50,549 nucleotides of DNA from Hyphomicrobiaceae bacterium (lineage in GTDB: Bacteria > Pseudomonadota > Alphaproteobacteria > Rhizobiales > Hyphomicrobiaceae). The DNA lies in NCBI GenBank assembly GCA_023384095.1, contig JAHDXT010000027.1, forward strand, positions 1 through 50,549. The letters are read 5' to 3'. The notes under the pieces are model-generated. The model saw nothing but the letters and a program-made list of their open reading frames with translations, made no database searches and was not told where the DNA came from. The translations under genes were made by a program, and so were the position numbers. Positions 1 to 8,211 of this stretch are shown here, piece by piece. How positions within the stretch are numbered: position 1 is the first letter of the stretch; each line of letters starts with the position of its first letter.

Positions 1-340
1 CGCCCTGGTCGCAGATCGGGCAGTCGAGCGGGTGGTTGATGAGCAGGAACTCCAGGACGCCCTCGCGCGCCTTCCTGACCATCGGCGTGCCGGTCTTGAT
101 CTCTTTCGGGCTGCCGTCCTTGTTGGGCGGCAGATCGTTCACCCCCATTGCGCACGAGGCGACCGGCTTCGGCATCCCGGCCACCTCGACGAGGCACATG
201 CGGCAGTTGCCGGCGATCGACAGGCGCTCGTGATAGCAGAAGCGGGGGATATCGACGCCCGCCTGCCCGCAGGCCTGGATCAGCGTCAGGCCGTCCTCGA
301 CCTCGACCAGCTTCCCGTCGATGATGAGTTGTTTCGGCAT
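1..340 (-). CDS. nuoG: NADH-quinone oxidoreductase subunit G, N-terminal part (runs off window)
   Basis: This is the N-terminal 113 codons of the complex I 75-kDa/NuoG subunit; the gene continues beyond position 1. I translated it directly from the minus strand, starting at the ATG at 340-338. It shows the ferredoxin-like [2Fe-2S] cysteines C35, C46, C49 and C63 (around NCRMCLVEV). It also shows the start of the N5 [4Fe-4S] site, HPLDCPIC (H103, C107, C110), which is diagnostic for NuoG. The protein carries electrons from the NuoF flavin site towards the membrane arm. It follows nuoF as in other alphaproteobacterial nuo operons, but a small coiled-coil gene and about 80 bases lie between the two. 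Only the missing C-terminus limits the call. Confidence 0.95.
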   Translation of the reverse strand, partial: MPKQLIIDGKLVEVEDGLTLIQACGQAGVDIPRFCYHERLSIAGNCRMCLVEVAGMPKPVASCAMGVNDLPPNKDGSPKEIKTGTPMVRKAREGVLEFLLINHPLDCPICDQG

Positions 341-421
341 TCCCGCGCTCTCAAACCCAATCCCGCGCCTTGTAGCTCAATCGACGAGCTTCTCCTCGAC
401 ACTCGGCAGCCTTTGCTCAAC

Positions 422-679
422 CTAACGGAAGAGCTCTTCCATCTGCTTCTGGCGAGACTCGCAATCCTCTTGCCGAGTATCCTGCTCTTCGTTCTTGAGA
501 TGGCCCGTCATACCCATTCCAAGCGCGTGGTTCATATACCCGCGCATCTCGTCGAACCGCTTCTCCAGCCTATCGAAACGCCGATCGATCGCTGCAAACC
601 TGTCGGATTGCTCGTCCAGCTTTTCGCGAATTTCGCGAAGCAACCTTAGGATAAGATTATCGGGCTCCTCAGCCATCAT
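422..679 (-). CDS. Small coiled-coil protein inserted between nuoF and nuoG
   Basis: An 85-residue, highly charged protein with heptad-like segments (LLREIREKLDEQSDRFAAIDRRF, written here only by its ends LLREIRE and RFDRLEKRFDEM), predicted to be mostly helical coiled coil. It has no signal peptide or membrane segment. The first of two consecutive ATG codons (677-679) lies only two bases after the nuoF stop (682-684), so translation is probably coupled to nuoF. Similar small proteins with a NLILRLLREIR-like start are, from memory, scattered through Hyphomicrobiales genomes without a known function. It is not a standard complex I subunit. Its function is unknown; it may be a passenger in the operon or an accessory factor. 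Confidence 0.7.
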   Translation of the reverse strand: MMAEEPDNLILRLLREIREKLDEQSDRFAAIDRRFDRLEKRFDEMRGYMNHALGMGMTGHLKNEEQDTRQEDCESRQKQMEELFR

Positions 680-681
680 AC

Positions 682-1968
682 CTACTCCGCCGCGATCCGC
701 TGGTTGGCCCCCACGTAGCGGTCGATGCGCGCCTCGATCTCGTCGCGGAAGTGGCGGATCAGCCCCTGCACCGGCCACGCCGCGGCGTCACCGAACGCGC
801 AGATGGTATGGCCCTCGATCTGCTTCGATACGTCGAACAGCAGGTCGATCTCCCGCTTCTGCGCCTCGCCGCGGCTCATGCGCTCGAGCACCCGCCACAT
901 CCAGCCGGTGCCCTCGCGGCATGGCGTGCACTGGCCGCAGCTCTCATGCTTGTAGAAATGGGAGATGCGCGTGATCGCCTTCACGATGTCGGTGGACTTG
1001 TCCATGACGATGACCGCGGCCGTGCCGAGCCCAGACTTGAGCTTCGATAGGGTATCGAAGTCCATGGTCAGGTCGTCGCACATGGCGGCGGGCAGCAGAG
1101 GCATCGACGAGCCGCCGGGAATCACCGCGAGCAGGTTGCTCCAGCCGCCGCGGACGCCGCCTGCGTGATCCTCGAGAAGCTGGCGCAGCGGCACGCCCAT
1201 CTCGTCCTCGACCACGCACGGCCGCTCCACGTGGCCGGAGATCTGGAACAGCTTGGTGCCGGTGTTGTTAGGCTTGCCGAGGCCTGAAAACCAAGTCGAG
1301 CCGCGCCTGAGGATGGTCGGCACCACCGCTATCGATTCGACGTTGTTGACCGTCGTCGGCGCACCATAAAGCCCGACGTTGGCCGGAAACGGCGGCTTCA
1401 GCCGCGGCATGCCCTTCTTGCCCTCGAGGCTTTCGAGGAGCGCCGTCTCCTCGCCGCAGATGTAGGCGCCGGCGCCGTGATGGACGACGACCTCGAGGTC
1501 CCAGCCGTGGATGTTGTCCTTGCCGATCAGCCGCGCCTCGTAGGCCTCGTCGATGGCCGCCTGCAGGCGCTCGCGCTCGCGGATGAACTCGCCGCGCACG
1601 TAGATGTAGCAGGCGTGGGCGCGCATGGCGAAGCTGGCGACGAGGCAGCCCTCGACCAGCACGTGCGGCTCATGGCGCAGGATCTCGCGGTCCTTGCAGG
1701 AGCCCGGCTCCGATTCGTCCGCGTTGACGACCAGATAGCTGGGACGCGGGTCGCTCTTGGGCATGAACGACCACTTGAGGCCGGTCGGGAAGCCGGCGCC
1801 GCCGCGTCCTCTCAGCCCCGACTTCTTCACCTCGTCGATGATGCCCTCGTGGCCCTTCTCGATCAGCACCTTGGTATTGTCCCACGTGCCGCGTGCCCGC
1901 GCGCCGGCCAGCCGCCAGTCGTCGAAGCCATAGAGGTTGGTAAAGATGCGGTCCTTGTCCGCGAGCAT
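682..1968 (-). CDS. nuoF: NADH-quinone oxidoreductase subunit F (NADH/FMN-binding)
   Basis: A 428-residue complex I flavoprotein that oxidises NADH and passes electrons to the Fe-S chain. The glycine-rich NADH/FMN segment [13 protein letters not shown] lies at residues 54-66. The N3 [4Fe-4S] site is [12 protein letters not shown] (C344, C347, C350) with the fourth cysteine in HTICAFGDA near residue 390. Length and domain order (FMN fold, SLBB, Fe-S helical bundle) match the family. The ATG at 1968 begins [14 protein letters not shown], the usual alphaproteobacterial start. It follows nuoE after 27 bases. All key residues are present, so it should be functional. Confidence 0.97.
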   Translation of the reverse strand: MLADKDRIFTNLYGFDDWRLAGARARGTWDNTKVLIEKGHEGIIDEVKKSGLRGRGGAGFPTGLKWSFMPKSDPRPSYLVVNADESEPGSCKDREILRHEPHVLVEGCLVASFAMRAHACYIYVRGEFIRERERLQAAIDEAYEARLIGKDNIHGWDLEVVVHHGAGAYICGEETALLESLEGKKGMPRLKPPFPANVGLYGAPTTVNNVESIAVVPTILRRGSTWFSGLGKPNNTGTKLFQISGHVERPCVVEDEMGVPLRQLLEDHAGGVRGGWSNLLAVIPGGSSMPLLPAAMCDDLTMDFDTLSKLKSGLGTAAVIVMDKSTDIVKAITRISHFYKHESCGQCTPCREGTGWMWRVLERMSRGEAQKREIDLLFDVSKQIEGHTICAFGDAAAWPVQGLIRHFRDEIEARIDRYVGANQRIAAE

Positions 1969-1995
1969 CGCCTTGCCTTCCGAACGTGTTTGGCG

Positions 1996-2613
1996 TCAGT
2001 CGCCCGCCTTCATCAATGACTTGAGCGTCGTCGGCCCGCCCTCCGGGCACGAAGCCCGACGGCCGGTCTGCGAGCCGGGCCGCGGGGGCTCTCCCCTGGC
2101 GAAGCCGTCGAGGACCTTCTCGAACAGGTCGGGCGTCAGGTCCTCGTAGGTGTCCTTGCCGATCTGGACCATCGGCGCGTTGGCGCACGAGCCCAGGCAC
2201 TCGACCTCCTCCCACGAGAAGTCGCCGTCGTCAGCCAGATGATGCGCTTCGGGGTGAATGCGCCGGCGGCAAACCTCCACGATTCCCTCCGAGCCGCGCA
2301 GCATGCACGGCGTCGTGCCGCAAACCTGCACATGCGCCTTGCGGCCGACCGGAGACAACTGGAACATGGTGTAGAATGTGGCGATCTCGTAGACCCGGAT
2401 GTAGGCCATGCCGAGCATGTCGCCGACGCAGCGGATGGCGGGCTCCGGCAGCCAGCCTCCGTGCTGCTCCTGCGCCCGCCACAGCAGGGGGATGACGGCC
2501 GACGCCTGCCTGCCCGCGGGATACCTGGCGATGATCGCCTCGGCCCAGGCGAGGTTCTCCGTCGTGAATGCAAAACTGGCAGGCTGGTTCGGGTCGAGGC
2601 GTCGGACGGCCAT
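1996..2613 (-). CDS. nuoE: NADH-quinone oxidoreductase subunit E ([2Fe-2S])
   Basis: A 205-residue 24-kDa subunit of complex I carrying the thioredoxin-like N1a [2Fe-2S] cluster. The ligands are C98 and C103 (CGTTPC) and C139 and C143 (CLGSC). The ATG at 2613 begins MAVRRLDPNQPASFAFT, typical of Hyphomicrobiales NuoE. The open frame continues upstream to 2733 but that part has no family resemblance. About 30 C-terminal residues after DGFARGE form the usual variable tail. Upstream lie two perfect inverted repeats (2652-2683) and then a non-nuo gene, so nuoE-F-G may have its own promoter. Confidence 0.95.
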   Translation of the reverse strand: MAVRRLDPNQPASFAFTTENLAWAEAIIARYPAGRQASAVIPLLWRAQEQHGGWLPEPAIRCVGDMLGMAYIRVYEIATFYTMFQLSPVGRKAHVQVCGTTPCMLRGSEGIVEVCRRRIHPEAHHLADDGDFSWEEVECLGSCANAPMVQIGKDTYEDLTPDLFEKVLDGFARGEPPRPGSQTGRRASCPEGGPTTLKSLMKAGD

Positions 2614-2651
2614 GGCAGCTCGGTTCCAAGGAGGATCGGCAGGACAGGACT

Positions 2652-2683
2652 CACGATCGCGAGATCGTGCGCCAAACGGCGCA
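2652..2683. repeat. Two adjacent perfect inverted repeats upstream of nuoE
   Basis: CACGATC-GCGA-GATCGTG (2652-2669) has two perfect 7-base arms. It is followed at once by GCGCC-AAAC-GGCGC (2670-2683), a 5-base stem with a 4-base loop. Both sit 39-70 bases before the nuoE start codon on its coding strand. They could be a regulator site, a leader hairpin, or part of a dispersed repeat; there is no T-run to support a terminator. Confidence 0.5.
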
Positions 2684-2848
2684 TACTGCCGCTGGAGCTC
2701 GCGATTCCAGTGACGCAACGTCCCACCCCGCAAGCGGTGCTCTTATGCAGCAGGGCCGTGCCGCCTGCAACAAATCTCGACGTCCTACGACCAATTGCAG
2801 CATCGGGCTGAGTTGCGGTTCGACCGCGGACGGCACGCAGACCGGTCC

Positions 2849-3253
2849 TCAGGCGCTCGGCCGCCGAGCCAGACGCCAGGCCATGCTCGCAAGGGCGCCG
2901 CAGAAGAGGCCGGAGCCGCTGTGGAAGGCGACCGAGACCCAGCGGCCGCTCGAGGTCGCGGCGATCAGCGCATCGCCGAAGCAGACGAGCGTCGCCATCC
3001 CCAGCCAAAGCGCCACGGCGCACCAGTCTCTCAGCATGGCGAAGGCCACCACGAGCAGCCCCAGCCAGAGGTCGCGCAGGGCGATGGCCGCGTGCGGCGC
3101 GAACCCGGGATCACGGCGGTCGATACCGAAGAAGGTGGCCGCCGGCTCGGGTTGCAGCAGAAAGCGGATGCCGATCAGGCTCAGCACCACGCCGGTCGCG
3201 ATGGCGAGCCAGAAGACGGCATCCACGAGCCGCTGTCCTCCCCGCTGCGCCAT
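2849..3253 (-). CDS. DUF4267-like small integral membrane protein
   Basis: A 134-residue hydrophobic protein with about four membrane segments (LAIATGVVLSLIGIRFLL, a central LWLGLLVVAFAM and following WLGMATLVCFG stretch, and a C-terminal segment). The pattern of a GxxFLxxPxxAxxFFGI-like loop followed by LRDLWLGLLVVA resembles the DUF4267 family of uncharacterised membrane proteins. The ATG at 3253 is the first in frame after the upstream stop. The gene lies in the nuo operon between nuoD and nuoE, next to a block of tandem repeats, and is not part of complex I. It may have arrived with the repeats, or the repeats may have expanded in the gap it created. Function unknown. Confidence 0.7.
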   Translation of the reverse strand: MAQRGGQRLVDAVFWLAIATGVVLSLIGIRFLLQPEPAATFFGIDRRDPGFAPHAAIALRDLWLGLLVVAFAMLRDWCAVALWLGMATLVCFGDALIAATSSGRWVSVAFHSGSGLFCGALASMAWRLARRPSA

Positions 3254-3360
3254 CCTCGTTTCCCCCCGCGAGCGAAGTCTAGACCATGATCGGATCAAGT
3301 TAGCGCCTATGCGCGGAGACGGCCATGACGGGATAGCGAACGGCGTGCCTCAAACCAATG

Positions 3361-3820
3361 CCGTCATCCCCGCGCAGGCGGGGATCTGCGACACGCCGCC
3401 ACGAGCGCTCGCCGGGAGGCATCACGGATGGCCGCCTCCGCGGCCATGACGGATTTGGGAGGCGGCGTCATCCCCGCGCAGGCGGGGATCCGCTATACGC
3501 CGCCACGAAAACTCGCAGTGAGGCGTCGTGGATGGCCGCCTCCGCGGCCATGACGGATTGTGGGATGACGGGTCGTCCCACACCCAATGCCGTCATCCCC
3601 GCGCAGGCGGGGATCTGCGACACGCCGCCACGAAAACTCGCGGTGAGGCGTCGTGGATGGCCGCCTCCGCGGCCATGACGGAATGTGGGATGACGGGTCG
3701 TCCCACACCCAATGGCGTCATCCCCGCGCAGGCGGGGATCTGCGACACGCCGCCACGAGCGCTCGCCGGGAGGTATCACGGATGGCCGCCTCCGCGGCCA
3801 TGACGGATTTGGGAGGCGGT
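3361..3820. repeat. Four tandem copies of a REP-like double-hairpin repeat
   Basis: Units start at about 3361, 3466, 3591 and 3716, so spacing is roughly 105, 125 and 125 bases. Each unit begins GTCATCCCCGCG-CAGG-CGGGGAT, a hairpin, followed by a CTGCGACACGCCGCCACGA segment, and then a second palindrome, ATGGCCGC-CTCC-GCGGCCAT. Linkers between units are nearly identical (a TGGGATGACGGGTCGTCCCA palindrome between units 2-3 and 3-4). The translated frames are only repeat peptide. Together with flanking sequence this fills the roughly 700-base gap between the DUF4267-like gene and nuoD. Similar CGTCATCCCCGCGCAGG elements are known as dispersed intergenic repeats in proteobacteria. Confidence 0.9.
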
Positions 3821-3952
3821 CGGTTCGGTTGGTTCGATGCCACAGTGATCAGGCACCAATCTCGACTGGCGGCGCGGCTCACGTGATCCCGGGGCTTGCC
3901 ATCGGAGTCGATTTCCCCGCCTGCTCCGGTGCTTGCGGACAGATGGTCGACA

Positions 3953-5143
3953 TCACCGGTCGATCTCACCGAACACGATGTCGAGCGAGCCGATGATCGC
4001 CGAGACGTCGGCCAGCATGTGGCCCCGGTTCATGAAGTCCATCGCCTGCAGGTGGGGGAAGCCGGGCGCCCGGATCTTGCAGCGGTAGGGCTTGTTGCTG
4101 CCGTCGGCGACGAGATAGACGCCGAACTCGCCCTTGGGCGCCTCGACGGCGGCGTAGACCTCGCCCTCGGGCACGTGGAAACCCTCGGTGTAGAGCTTGA
4201 AGTGGTGGATCAGCGCCTCCATCGAGCGCTTCATGTCGGCCCGCTTCGGCGGCACCACCTTGAGGTCGGGCGCGACGTGCGGCCCCTGGCCGTCGGCAGA
4301 GAGCAGCTTCTCGCAGCACTGCTTCATGATCCGCACCGCCTGGCGCATCTCCTCCATGCGGATGAGCTGGCGGTCGTAGTTGTCGCCGTTCTTGCCGATC
4401 GGGATGTCGAAATCCATCTCCGCGTAGCACTCGTAGGGCTCGGCCTTGCGCAGGTCCCAGGCCGCGCCGGAGCCGCGCAGCATGACGCCCGAGAAGCCCC
4501 ACTCGAGGCAGTCCTCGAGCGAGACGACGCCGATGTCGACATTGCGCTGCTTGAAGATGCGGTTCTCCATGACGAGGTCGTGGATGTCGTCGAGAACCTT
4601 GGGATGCGTCTCGCAGAATTTCGCGATGTCCTCGATCAGCTCCGGCGGCAGGTCCTGATGCACGCCGCCGAAGCGGAAGTACTTGGCGTGCATCCGGGCG
4701 CCCGAGGCGCGCTCGTAGAACACCATCAGCTTCTCGCGCTCCTCGAAGCCCCAGAGCGGCGGCGTCAGCGCGCCGACGTCCATGGCCTGCGTCGTGACGT
4801 TGAGGAGATGCGACAAGAGCCGCCCGATCTCCGAGTAGAGGACGCGGATGAGCTGGGCGCGATAGGGCACCTCGAGCCCGAGCAGGCGCTCGCCGGCCAG
4901 GCAGAAGGCGTGCTCCTGGTTCATCGGCGCGACGTAGTCGAGCCGGTCGAAGTAGCCGATGTTCTGCAGATAGGTGCGGGTCTCGATCAGCTTCTCGGTG
5001 CCGCGGTGGAGCAGCCCGATGTGCGGGTCGACCCGCGTGACGACCTCGCCGTCGAGCTCCAGCACGAGGCGCAAAACGCCGTGCGCCGCCGGATGCTGCG
5101 GCCCGAAGTTGATGGTGAAGGGGCGGATGTCGGTTTCGGGCAT
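3953..5143 (-). CDS. nuoD: NADH-quinone oxidoreductase subunit D
   Basis: A 396-residue 49-kDa subunit of complex I, which with NuoB forms the quinone-binding site near cluster N2. The start [22 protein letters not shown] at 5143 carries the conserved quinone-site motif GPQHPAAHG, and [12 protein letters not shown] follows. The C-terminus ends in the conserved DIVFGEIDR. The open frame reaches 5257 but the upstream part is not conserved and comes from inserted sequence. The upstream heptamer array ends only 13 bases before this start codon, so the natural nuoC-nuoD junction has been replaced by inserted DNA without damage to nuoD. Confidence 0.97.
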   Translation of the reverse strand: MPETDIRPFTINFGPQHPAAHGVLRLVLELDGEVVTRVDPHIGLLHRGTEKLIETRTYLQNIGYFDRLDYVAPMNQEHAFCLAGERLLGLEVPYRAQLIRVLYSEIGRLLSHLLNVTTQAMDVGALTPPLWGFEEREKLMVFYERASGARMHAKYFRFGGVHQDLPPELIEDIAKFCETHPKVLDDIHDLVMENRIFKQRNVDIGVVSLEDCLEWGFSGVMLRGSGAAWDLRKAEPYECYAEMDFDIPIGKNGDNYDRQLIRMEEMRQAVRIMKQCCEKLLSADGQGPHVAPDLKVVPPKRADMKRSMEALIHHFKLYTEGFHVPEGEVYAAVEAPKGEFGVYLVADGSNKPYRCKIRAPGFPHLQAMDFMNRGHMLADVSAIIGSLDIVFGEIDR

Positions 5144-5156
5144 TTGATTCTCGGGG

Positions 5157-5177
5157 CGAATAGCGAATAGCGAATAG
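5157..5177. repeat. Heptamer array (CGAATAG) x3, left flank of the inserted cassette
   Basis: Three perfect tandem copies of CGAATAG. The same heptamer in inverted orientation occurs at 5606-5633, so the two arrays bracket the four-helix-bundle gene. The array lies 14-34 bases upstream of the nuoD start codon. Confidence 0.9.
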
Positions 5178-5196
5178 GGATTTCGTCTTGGTGCGA

Positions 5197-5580
5197 TCAG
5201 CTCTTTTGCTGCAATGACCTGATGAGAGATCGTAACATCCGTCCGATGCTCTCGCATTCTGCCAACAGCGGACCCGTTGACGTCTTCGGCACGATGCCTA
5301 CGCGCTCGGCCAGCATCACATGCGTTTCGAGCTCTTTGAGCGAACCCTGACTGACCCGCAGAAACTGGATGAACGACCCGGTGTTCTCCCGACCGTGGCC
5401 CTCTGCAACATTGGCGGCGACCGATGCAGATGCACGCCTGATTTGAGCCGCCAGACCATAGAGCTCATCCTTGGGGAACTTCGCCGTCAGCTCATAGCAA
5501 GAAACAGCAACATCCATGGCCTTCTGCCAAATCACCAAGTCCCTGTAGGACCGGATCGTATACTCGGCTGGCTGGCCCAT
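5197..5580 (-). CDS. Four-helix bundle protein (23S rRNA intervening-sequence type)
   Basis: A 127-residue helical protein. The start [25 protein letters not shown] followed by [27 protein letters not shown] is the hallmark of the TIGR02436/S23 family (cited here by the motifs [10 protein letters not shown] and [16 protein letters not shown]). Members occur inside 23S rRNA intervening sequences and as free genes; their function is unknown. Here the gene separates nuoC from nuoD and is bracketed by inverted arrays of one heptamer, so gene plus arrays look like an inserted cassette. The ATG at 5580 is chosen because family similarity starts there; the open frame upstream runs through repeat sequence into the nuoC tail. 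Confidence 0.88.
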   Translation of the reverse strand: MGQPAEYTIRSYRDLVIWQKAMDVAVSCYELTAKFPKDELYGLAAQIRRASASVAANVAEGHGRENTGSFIQFLRVSQGSLKELETHVMLAERVGIVPKTSTGPLLAECESIGRMLRSLIRSLQQKS

Positions 5581-5605
5581 TTCGCTCACTTGCCGACCTG
5601 CTCCC

Positions 5606-5633
5606 CTATTCGCTATTCGCCATTCGCTATTCG
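5606..5633. repeat. Heptamer array (CTATTCG) x4, right flank of the inserted cassette
   Basis: Four tandem heptamers CTATTCG, with the third copy CCATTCG. This is the reverse complement of the array at 5157-5177. The nuoC reading frame runs into the array, and the CTA of the second unit (5613-5615) provides the nuoC stop codon on the minus strand. The last few NuoC residues (ARERIANGE) are therefore encoded by repeat DNA. Confidence 0.9.
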
Positions 5634-6242
5634 CTCCCGGGCTTTCCCATCCCCCGGCAAGACCCTCCCCGTCCCCTCCCACGGGCTCTCGAAGTCGAAG
5701 TCGCGGAATTCCTGGGTCAGCCGCACCGGCTCGTAGACCACGCGTTTCTGCTCGTCATCGTAGCGCACCTCGACGTATCCCGTCAGCGGGAAGTCCTTGC
5801 GCATCGGATAGCCCTGGAAGCCGTAGTCGGTGAGGATGCGGCGCAGGTCGGGGTGGCCGGCGAACAGGATGCCGTACATGTCGTAGGCCTCCCGCTCGTA
5901 CCAGTTGGCGGTCGGGAACGCGTCGACCGCGCTCGCCACGGGGTTGACCTCGTCGGCCTCGATCTTGACCCGGATGCGCTGGTTGAGCCGCGGCGAAAGC
6001 AGGTGATAGACGACGTCGAAACGCTTCTCGCGGCCCGGCCAGTCGACCCCGCACAGGTCGATCAGCACCTCGAAACGGCAGCGTCCGTCGTCGCGCAGCA
6101 GCTTCAGCACAGGCACGATCTGGGCGGCGCCGACGAACAGGGTCAGCTCGCCGAGCCGGACGTGCCAGCGCTCCAGGACAGCCCCGAGCTTGGCCTCGAG
6201 GTACTCTCCGAGCGCACTCAGTGTCTCGTTCTCAGCCACCAT
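5613..6242 (-). CDS. nuoC: NADH-quinone oxidoreductase subunit C
   Basis: A 209-residue 30-kDa subunit of complex I. It shows the family signatures [68 protein letters not shown] (cited by its core [10 protein letters not shown]) and the C-terminal [10 protein letters not shown]. The ATG at 6242 is preceded by a purine-rich AGGGAGAAAGGG. Normal NuoC ends soon after SPWEG, but here about 20 further residues ([20 protein letters not shown]) are added before a stop that falls inside the heptamer array. The extension lies at a variable C-terminus and probably does no harm. Confidence 0.96.
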   Translation of the reverse strand: MVAENETLSALGEYLEAKLGAVLERWHVRLGELTLFVGAAQIVPVLKLLRDDGRCRFEVLIDLCGVDWPGREKRFDVVYHLLSPRLNQRIRVKIEADEVNPVASAVDAFPTANWYEREAYDMYGILFAGHPDLRRILTDYGFQGYPMRKDFPLTGYVEVRYDDEQKRVVYEPVRLTQEFRDFDFESPWEGTGRVLPGDGKARERIANGE

Positions 6243-6280
6243 GGTTGGGTTGACCCTTTCTCCCTCCGGCCGCCCCGGAC

Positions 6281-6847
6281 TCAGCGCTCGATGGTGCCGG
6301 TGCGGCGGATCTTCCTCTGCAAGAGGAGGACGCCGTAGAGCAGCGCCTCGGCTGTCGGCGGGCAGCCGGGCACATAGACGTCGACGGGAACGATCCGGTC
6401 GCAGCCGCGCACGACCGCGTAGGAATAATGATAGTAGCCGCCGCCGTTGGCGCAGCTTCCCATCGAGATGACGTAGCGCGGCTCCGGCATCTGGTCGTAG
6501 ACCTTGCGCAGCGCCGGCGCCATCTTGTTGGTGAGCGTGCCGGCGACGATCATGACGTCCGACTGGCGCGGAGAGGCGCGCGGCGCGAAGCCGAACCGCT
6601 CGGCGTCCCAGCGGGGCATCGACATCTGCATCATCTCGACGGCGCAGCAGGCGAGCCCGAACGTCATCCACATCAGGGAGCCGGTCCGCGCCCAGTTGAT
6701 GAGGTCGTCGGTAGCCGTGACCAGGAACCCCTTGTCTGCCAGCTCGCTCGAAACCTGCTCGAAGTAGGGGTCGGTGGGCGTCAAGAGCCCCGCCCCGCCT
6801 TCCCGCGGCTTCTCGAAAACAGGATGCGGGGGCAGGATCAATCCCAT
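6281..6847 (-). CDS. nuoB: NADH-quinone oxidoreductase subunit B (cluster N2)
   Basis: A 188-residue PSST subunit of complex I holding the terminal [4Fe-4S] cluster N2 that reduces quinone. The four ligands are visible: C67 and C68 ([11 protein letters not shown]), C132 (GSCANGGG) and C162 ([11 protein letters not shown]). The ATG at 6847 begins [18 protein letters not shown], and its first 10 bases overlap the end of nuoA, which suggests translational coupling. The N-terminal segment before [17 protein letters not shown] is longer than in E. coli but normal for alphaproteobacteria. Confidence 0.97.
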   Translation of the reverse strand: MGLILPPHPVFEKPREGGAGLLTPTDPYFEQVSSELADKGFLVTATDDLINWARTGSLMWMTFGLACCAVEMMQMSMPRWDAERFGFAPRASPRQSDVMIVAGTLTNKMAPALRKVYDQMPEPRYVISMGSCANGGGYYHYSYAVVRGCDRIVPVDVYVPGCPPTAEALLYGVLLLQRKIRRTGTIER

Positions 6848-7203
6848 TCGAGGGCTCCCTTTCTCCACTCGTAGATGAACCCCACGGTCAGCACCGCCAG
6901 GAACGCGATCATGGACCAGAAGCCGAAGGCGCCGATGCTCCCGAAGGCGACCGCCCAGGGGAACAGGAACACGACCTCCAGGTCGAAGATGATGAACAGG
7001 ATCGAGACCAGGTAGAAGCGCACGTCGAACTTCATGCGCGCGTCGTCGAAGGCGTTGAAGCCGCATTCGTAGGCCGACACCTTCTCGGGGTCCGGGTTGC
7101 GGACCGCCACGAGGAAAGGCGCCACGAGCAGGGCGGCGCCGATGAACAGCGCGACTCCGATGAACACCGCGAGCGGCAGGTAATCGAGTAGGAGCGGGCT
7201 CAT
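6838..7203 (-). CDS. nuoA: NADH-quinone oxidoreductase subunit A
   Basis: A 121-residue membrane subunit of complex I with three hydrophobic helices ([58 protein letters not shown]). It carries the conserved loop [24 protein letters not shown], cited by its core YECGFNAF, and the conserved acidic helix [12 protein letters not shown]. The ATG at 7203 has the Shine-Dalgarno AGGAAG seven bases upstream. It is the first gene of the minus-strand nuo operon, so the operon promoter should lie in the 318-base divergent gap that follows. Confidence 0.97.
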   Translation of the reverse strand: MSPLLLDYLPLAVFIGVALFIGAALLVAPFLVAVRNPDPEKVSAYECGFNAFDDARMKFDVRFYLVSILFIIFDLEVVFLFPWAVAFGSIGAFGFWSMIAFLAVLTVGFIYEWRKGALEWD

Positions 7204-7521
7204 GGTCGGTCTTCCTGCATCCGGCGCCAGGTCGGGGTCGGGCGCCGATGCACGCTCGTAACGCAGCCGCGGCGGGCGCGCAACAGTAAGGGGAGCACTT
7301 GGTGCCGGTCCGTGCCGTCACCGAGCAGACCGAAGGTCGCAGCCGGCGCGGGGCCGCCGAATGCCCGGCGAGCCCTCCCGATAACCACGCCGGCGCCCGG
7401 CCCTGCGCTCACCGGAACCAAATCGGCAACTCTCGCGTTCGCTAGGCTGAGCACGGCCTAATGGCCTGCGTTTCCGGACAGAAATGCCGCCCCCCAGGGC
7501 GGGCAGCGACGGGAGCACGGG
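7204..7521. other. Divergent intergenic region between nuoA and the glycoconjugate cluster
   Basis: A 318-base gap from which the nuo operon (leftward) and the histidine phosphatase gene (rightward) diverge. It should hold both promoters. I see no convincing -35/-10 pair, operator palindrome or small gene in it. Confidence 0.6.
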
Positions 7522-8211
7522 ATGAGTCCCAGCGCAATGCACGGGATGCCGGTGAGAGCGGCACGTGCTCTCCGGCGGCCGGCGAGCCGTCCTGCTCCGC
7601 GCCGCCGCGAATCCCGCAGCCCGACCACCATTCTCCTCGTGCGGCATGCGGCCCATGATCTCATGGACCGGGTCCTCGTCGGCCGCTTGCCCGGGGTCCC
7701 GCTCAGCAACGAGGGCCGGCAACAGGCCCAGCGGCTCGCCCGCCGCCTGGCCCGGCAAGGCATCACGCGGGTGCACACCAGCCCGCGGCAGCGCTCGATC
7801 GAGACCGCCGGCATCATCGCCCGTGCGGCGCGTGTCCCGCTCGAGATCTCGTTCGCGCTCGACGAGATCGACCTCGGCGCCTGGACGGGACTGTCGTTCG
7901 ACGAGCTTTCGAGCGATCGGAGCTGGAATCTCTGGAACATGCTGCGCAGCCTCGCCCGGCCGCCCGACGGGGAGAGCATGCACGAGGTCGAGGCGCGCAT
8001 CATGCGCTACCTCCGGCACGTGCACGCCATCCACCCCGGCGGGCGCATCGTTCTCGTCAGCCACGCCGAGGTGATCCGGGCGGCGGTCATGCACTGCCAG
8101 GGCCTCTCGCCCGATGCGTTCGGCGACGTCAGGATCGCGCCGGCCGAGGTCGTGGCGTTGGCCGTCGGCGACGACGGCGCGCGCATGGCCGAGGCCGGCG
8201 AGGCGGACTGA
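7522..8211 (+). CDS. Histidine phosphatase family protein
   Basis: A 229-residue member of the phosphoglycerate mutase/histidine phosphatase superfamily. The phospho-acceptor motif is LLVRHAAHD (R41, H42), with TSPRQRSIETA as the second arginine region, an acidic EIDLGAWTG, and VSHAEVI (H181). Both usual glycines (RHG, SHG) are alanine here. Such enzymes remove phosphate from small metabolites or sugar phosphates. Residues 1-35 are basic and poorly conserved; ATG 7522 is used but a start further downstream is possible. Its TGA overlaps the ATG of the next glycosyltransferase (TGATG), so it heads the plus-strand cluster. It may dephosphorylate a pathway intermediate; substrate unknown. Confidence 0.88.
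   Translation: MSPSAMHGMPVRAARALRRPASRPAPRRRESRSPTTILLVRHAAHDLMDRVLVGRLPGVPLSNEGRQQAQRLARRLARQGITRVHTSPRQRSIETAGIIARAARVPLEISFALDEIDLGAWTGLSFDELSSDRSWNLWNMLRSLARPPDGESMHEVEARIMRYLRHVHAIHPGGRIVLVSHAEVIRAAVMHCQGLSPDAFGDVRIAPAEVVALAVGDDGARMAEAGEAD

Noticed and set aside
3361-3820. Possible CRISPR array from regularly spaced palindromic units
   Set aside because: The sequences between the palindromes are nearly identical from unit to unit, not unique spacers, the units are about 105-125 bases, and no cas gene is present. It is a tandem intergenic repeat.
3358-3996. Several short open frames on both strands reading RHPRAGGD/AASAAMT peptides
   Set aside because: They are translations of the tandem repeat and have no ribosome-binding sites or family resemblance.
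3896-5170. 424-codon plus-strand open frame
   Set aside because: It lies opposite nuoD, whose protein is unmistakable; the long frame is a result of high GC content.
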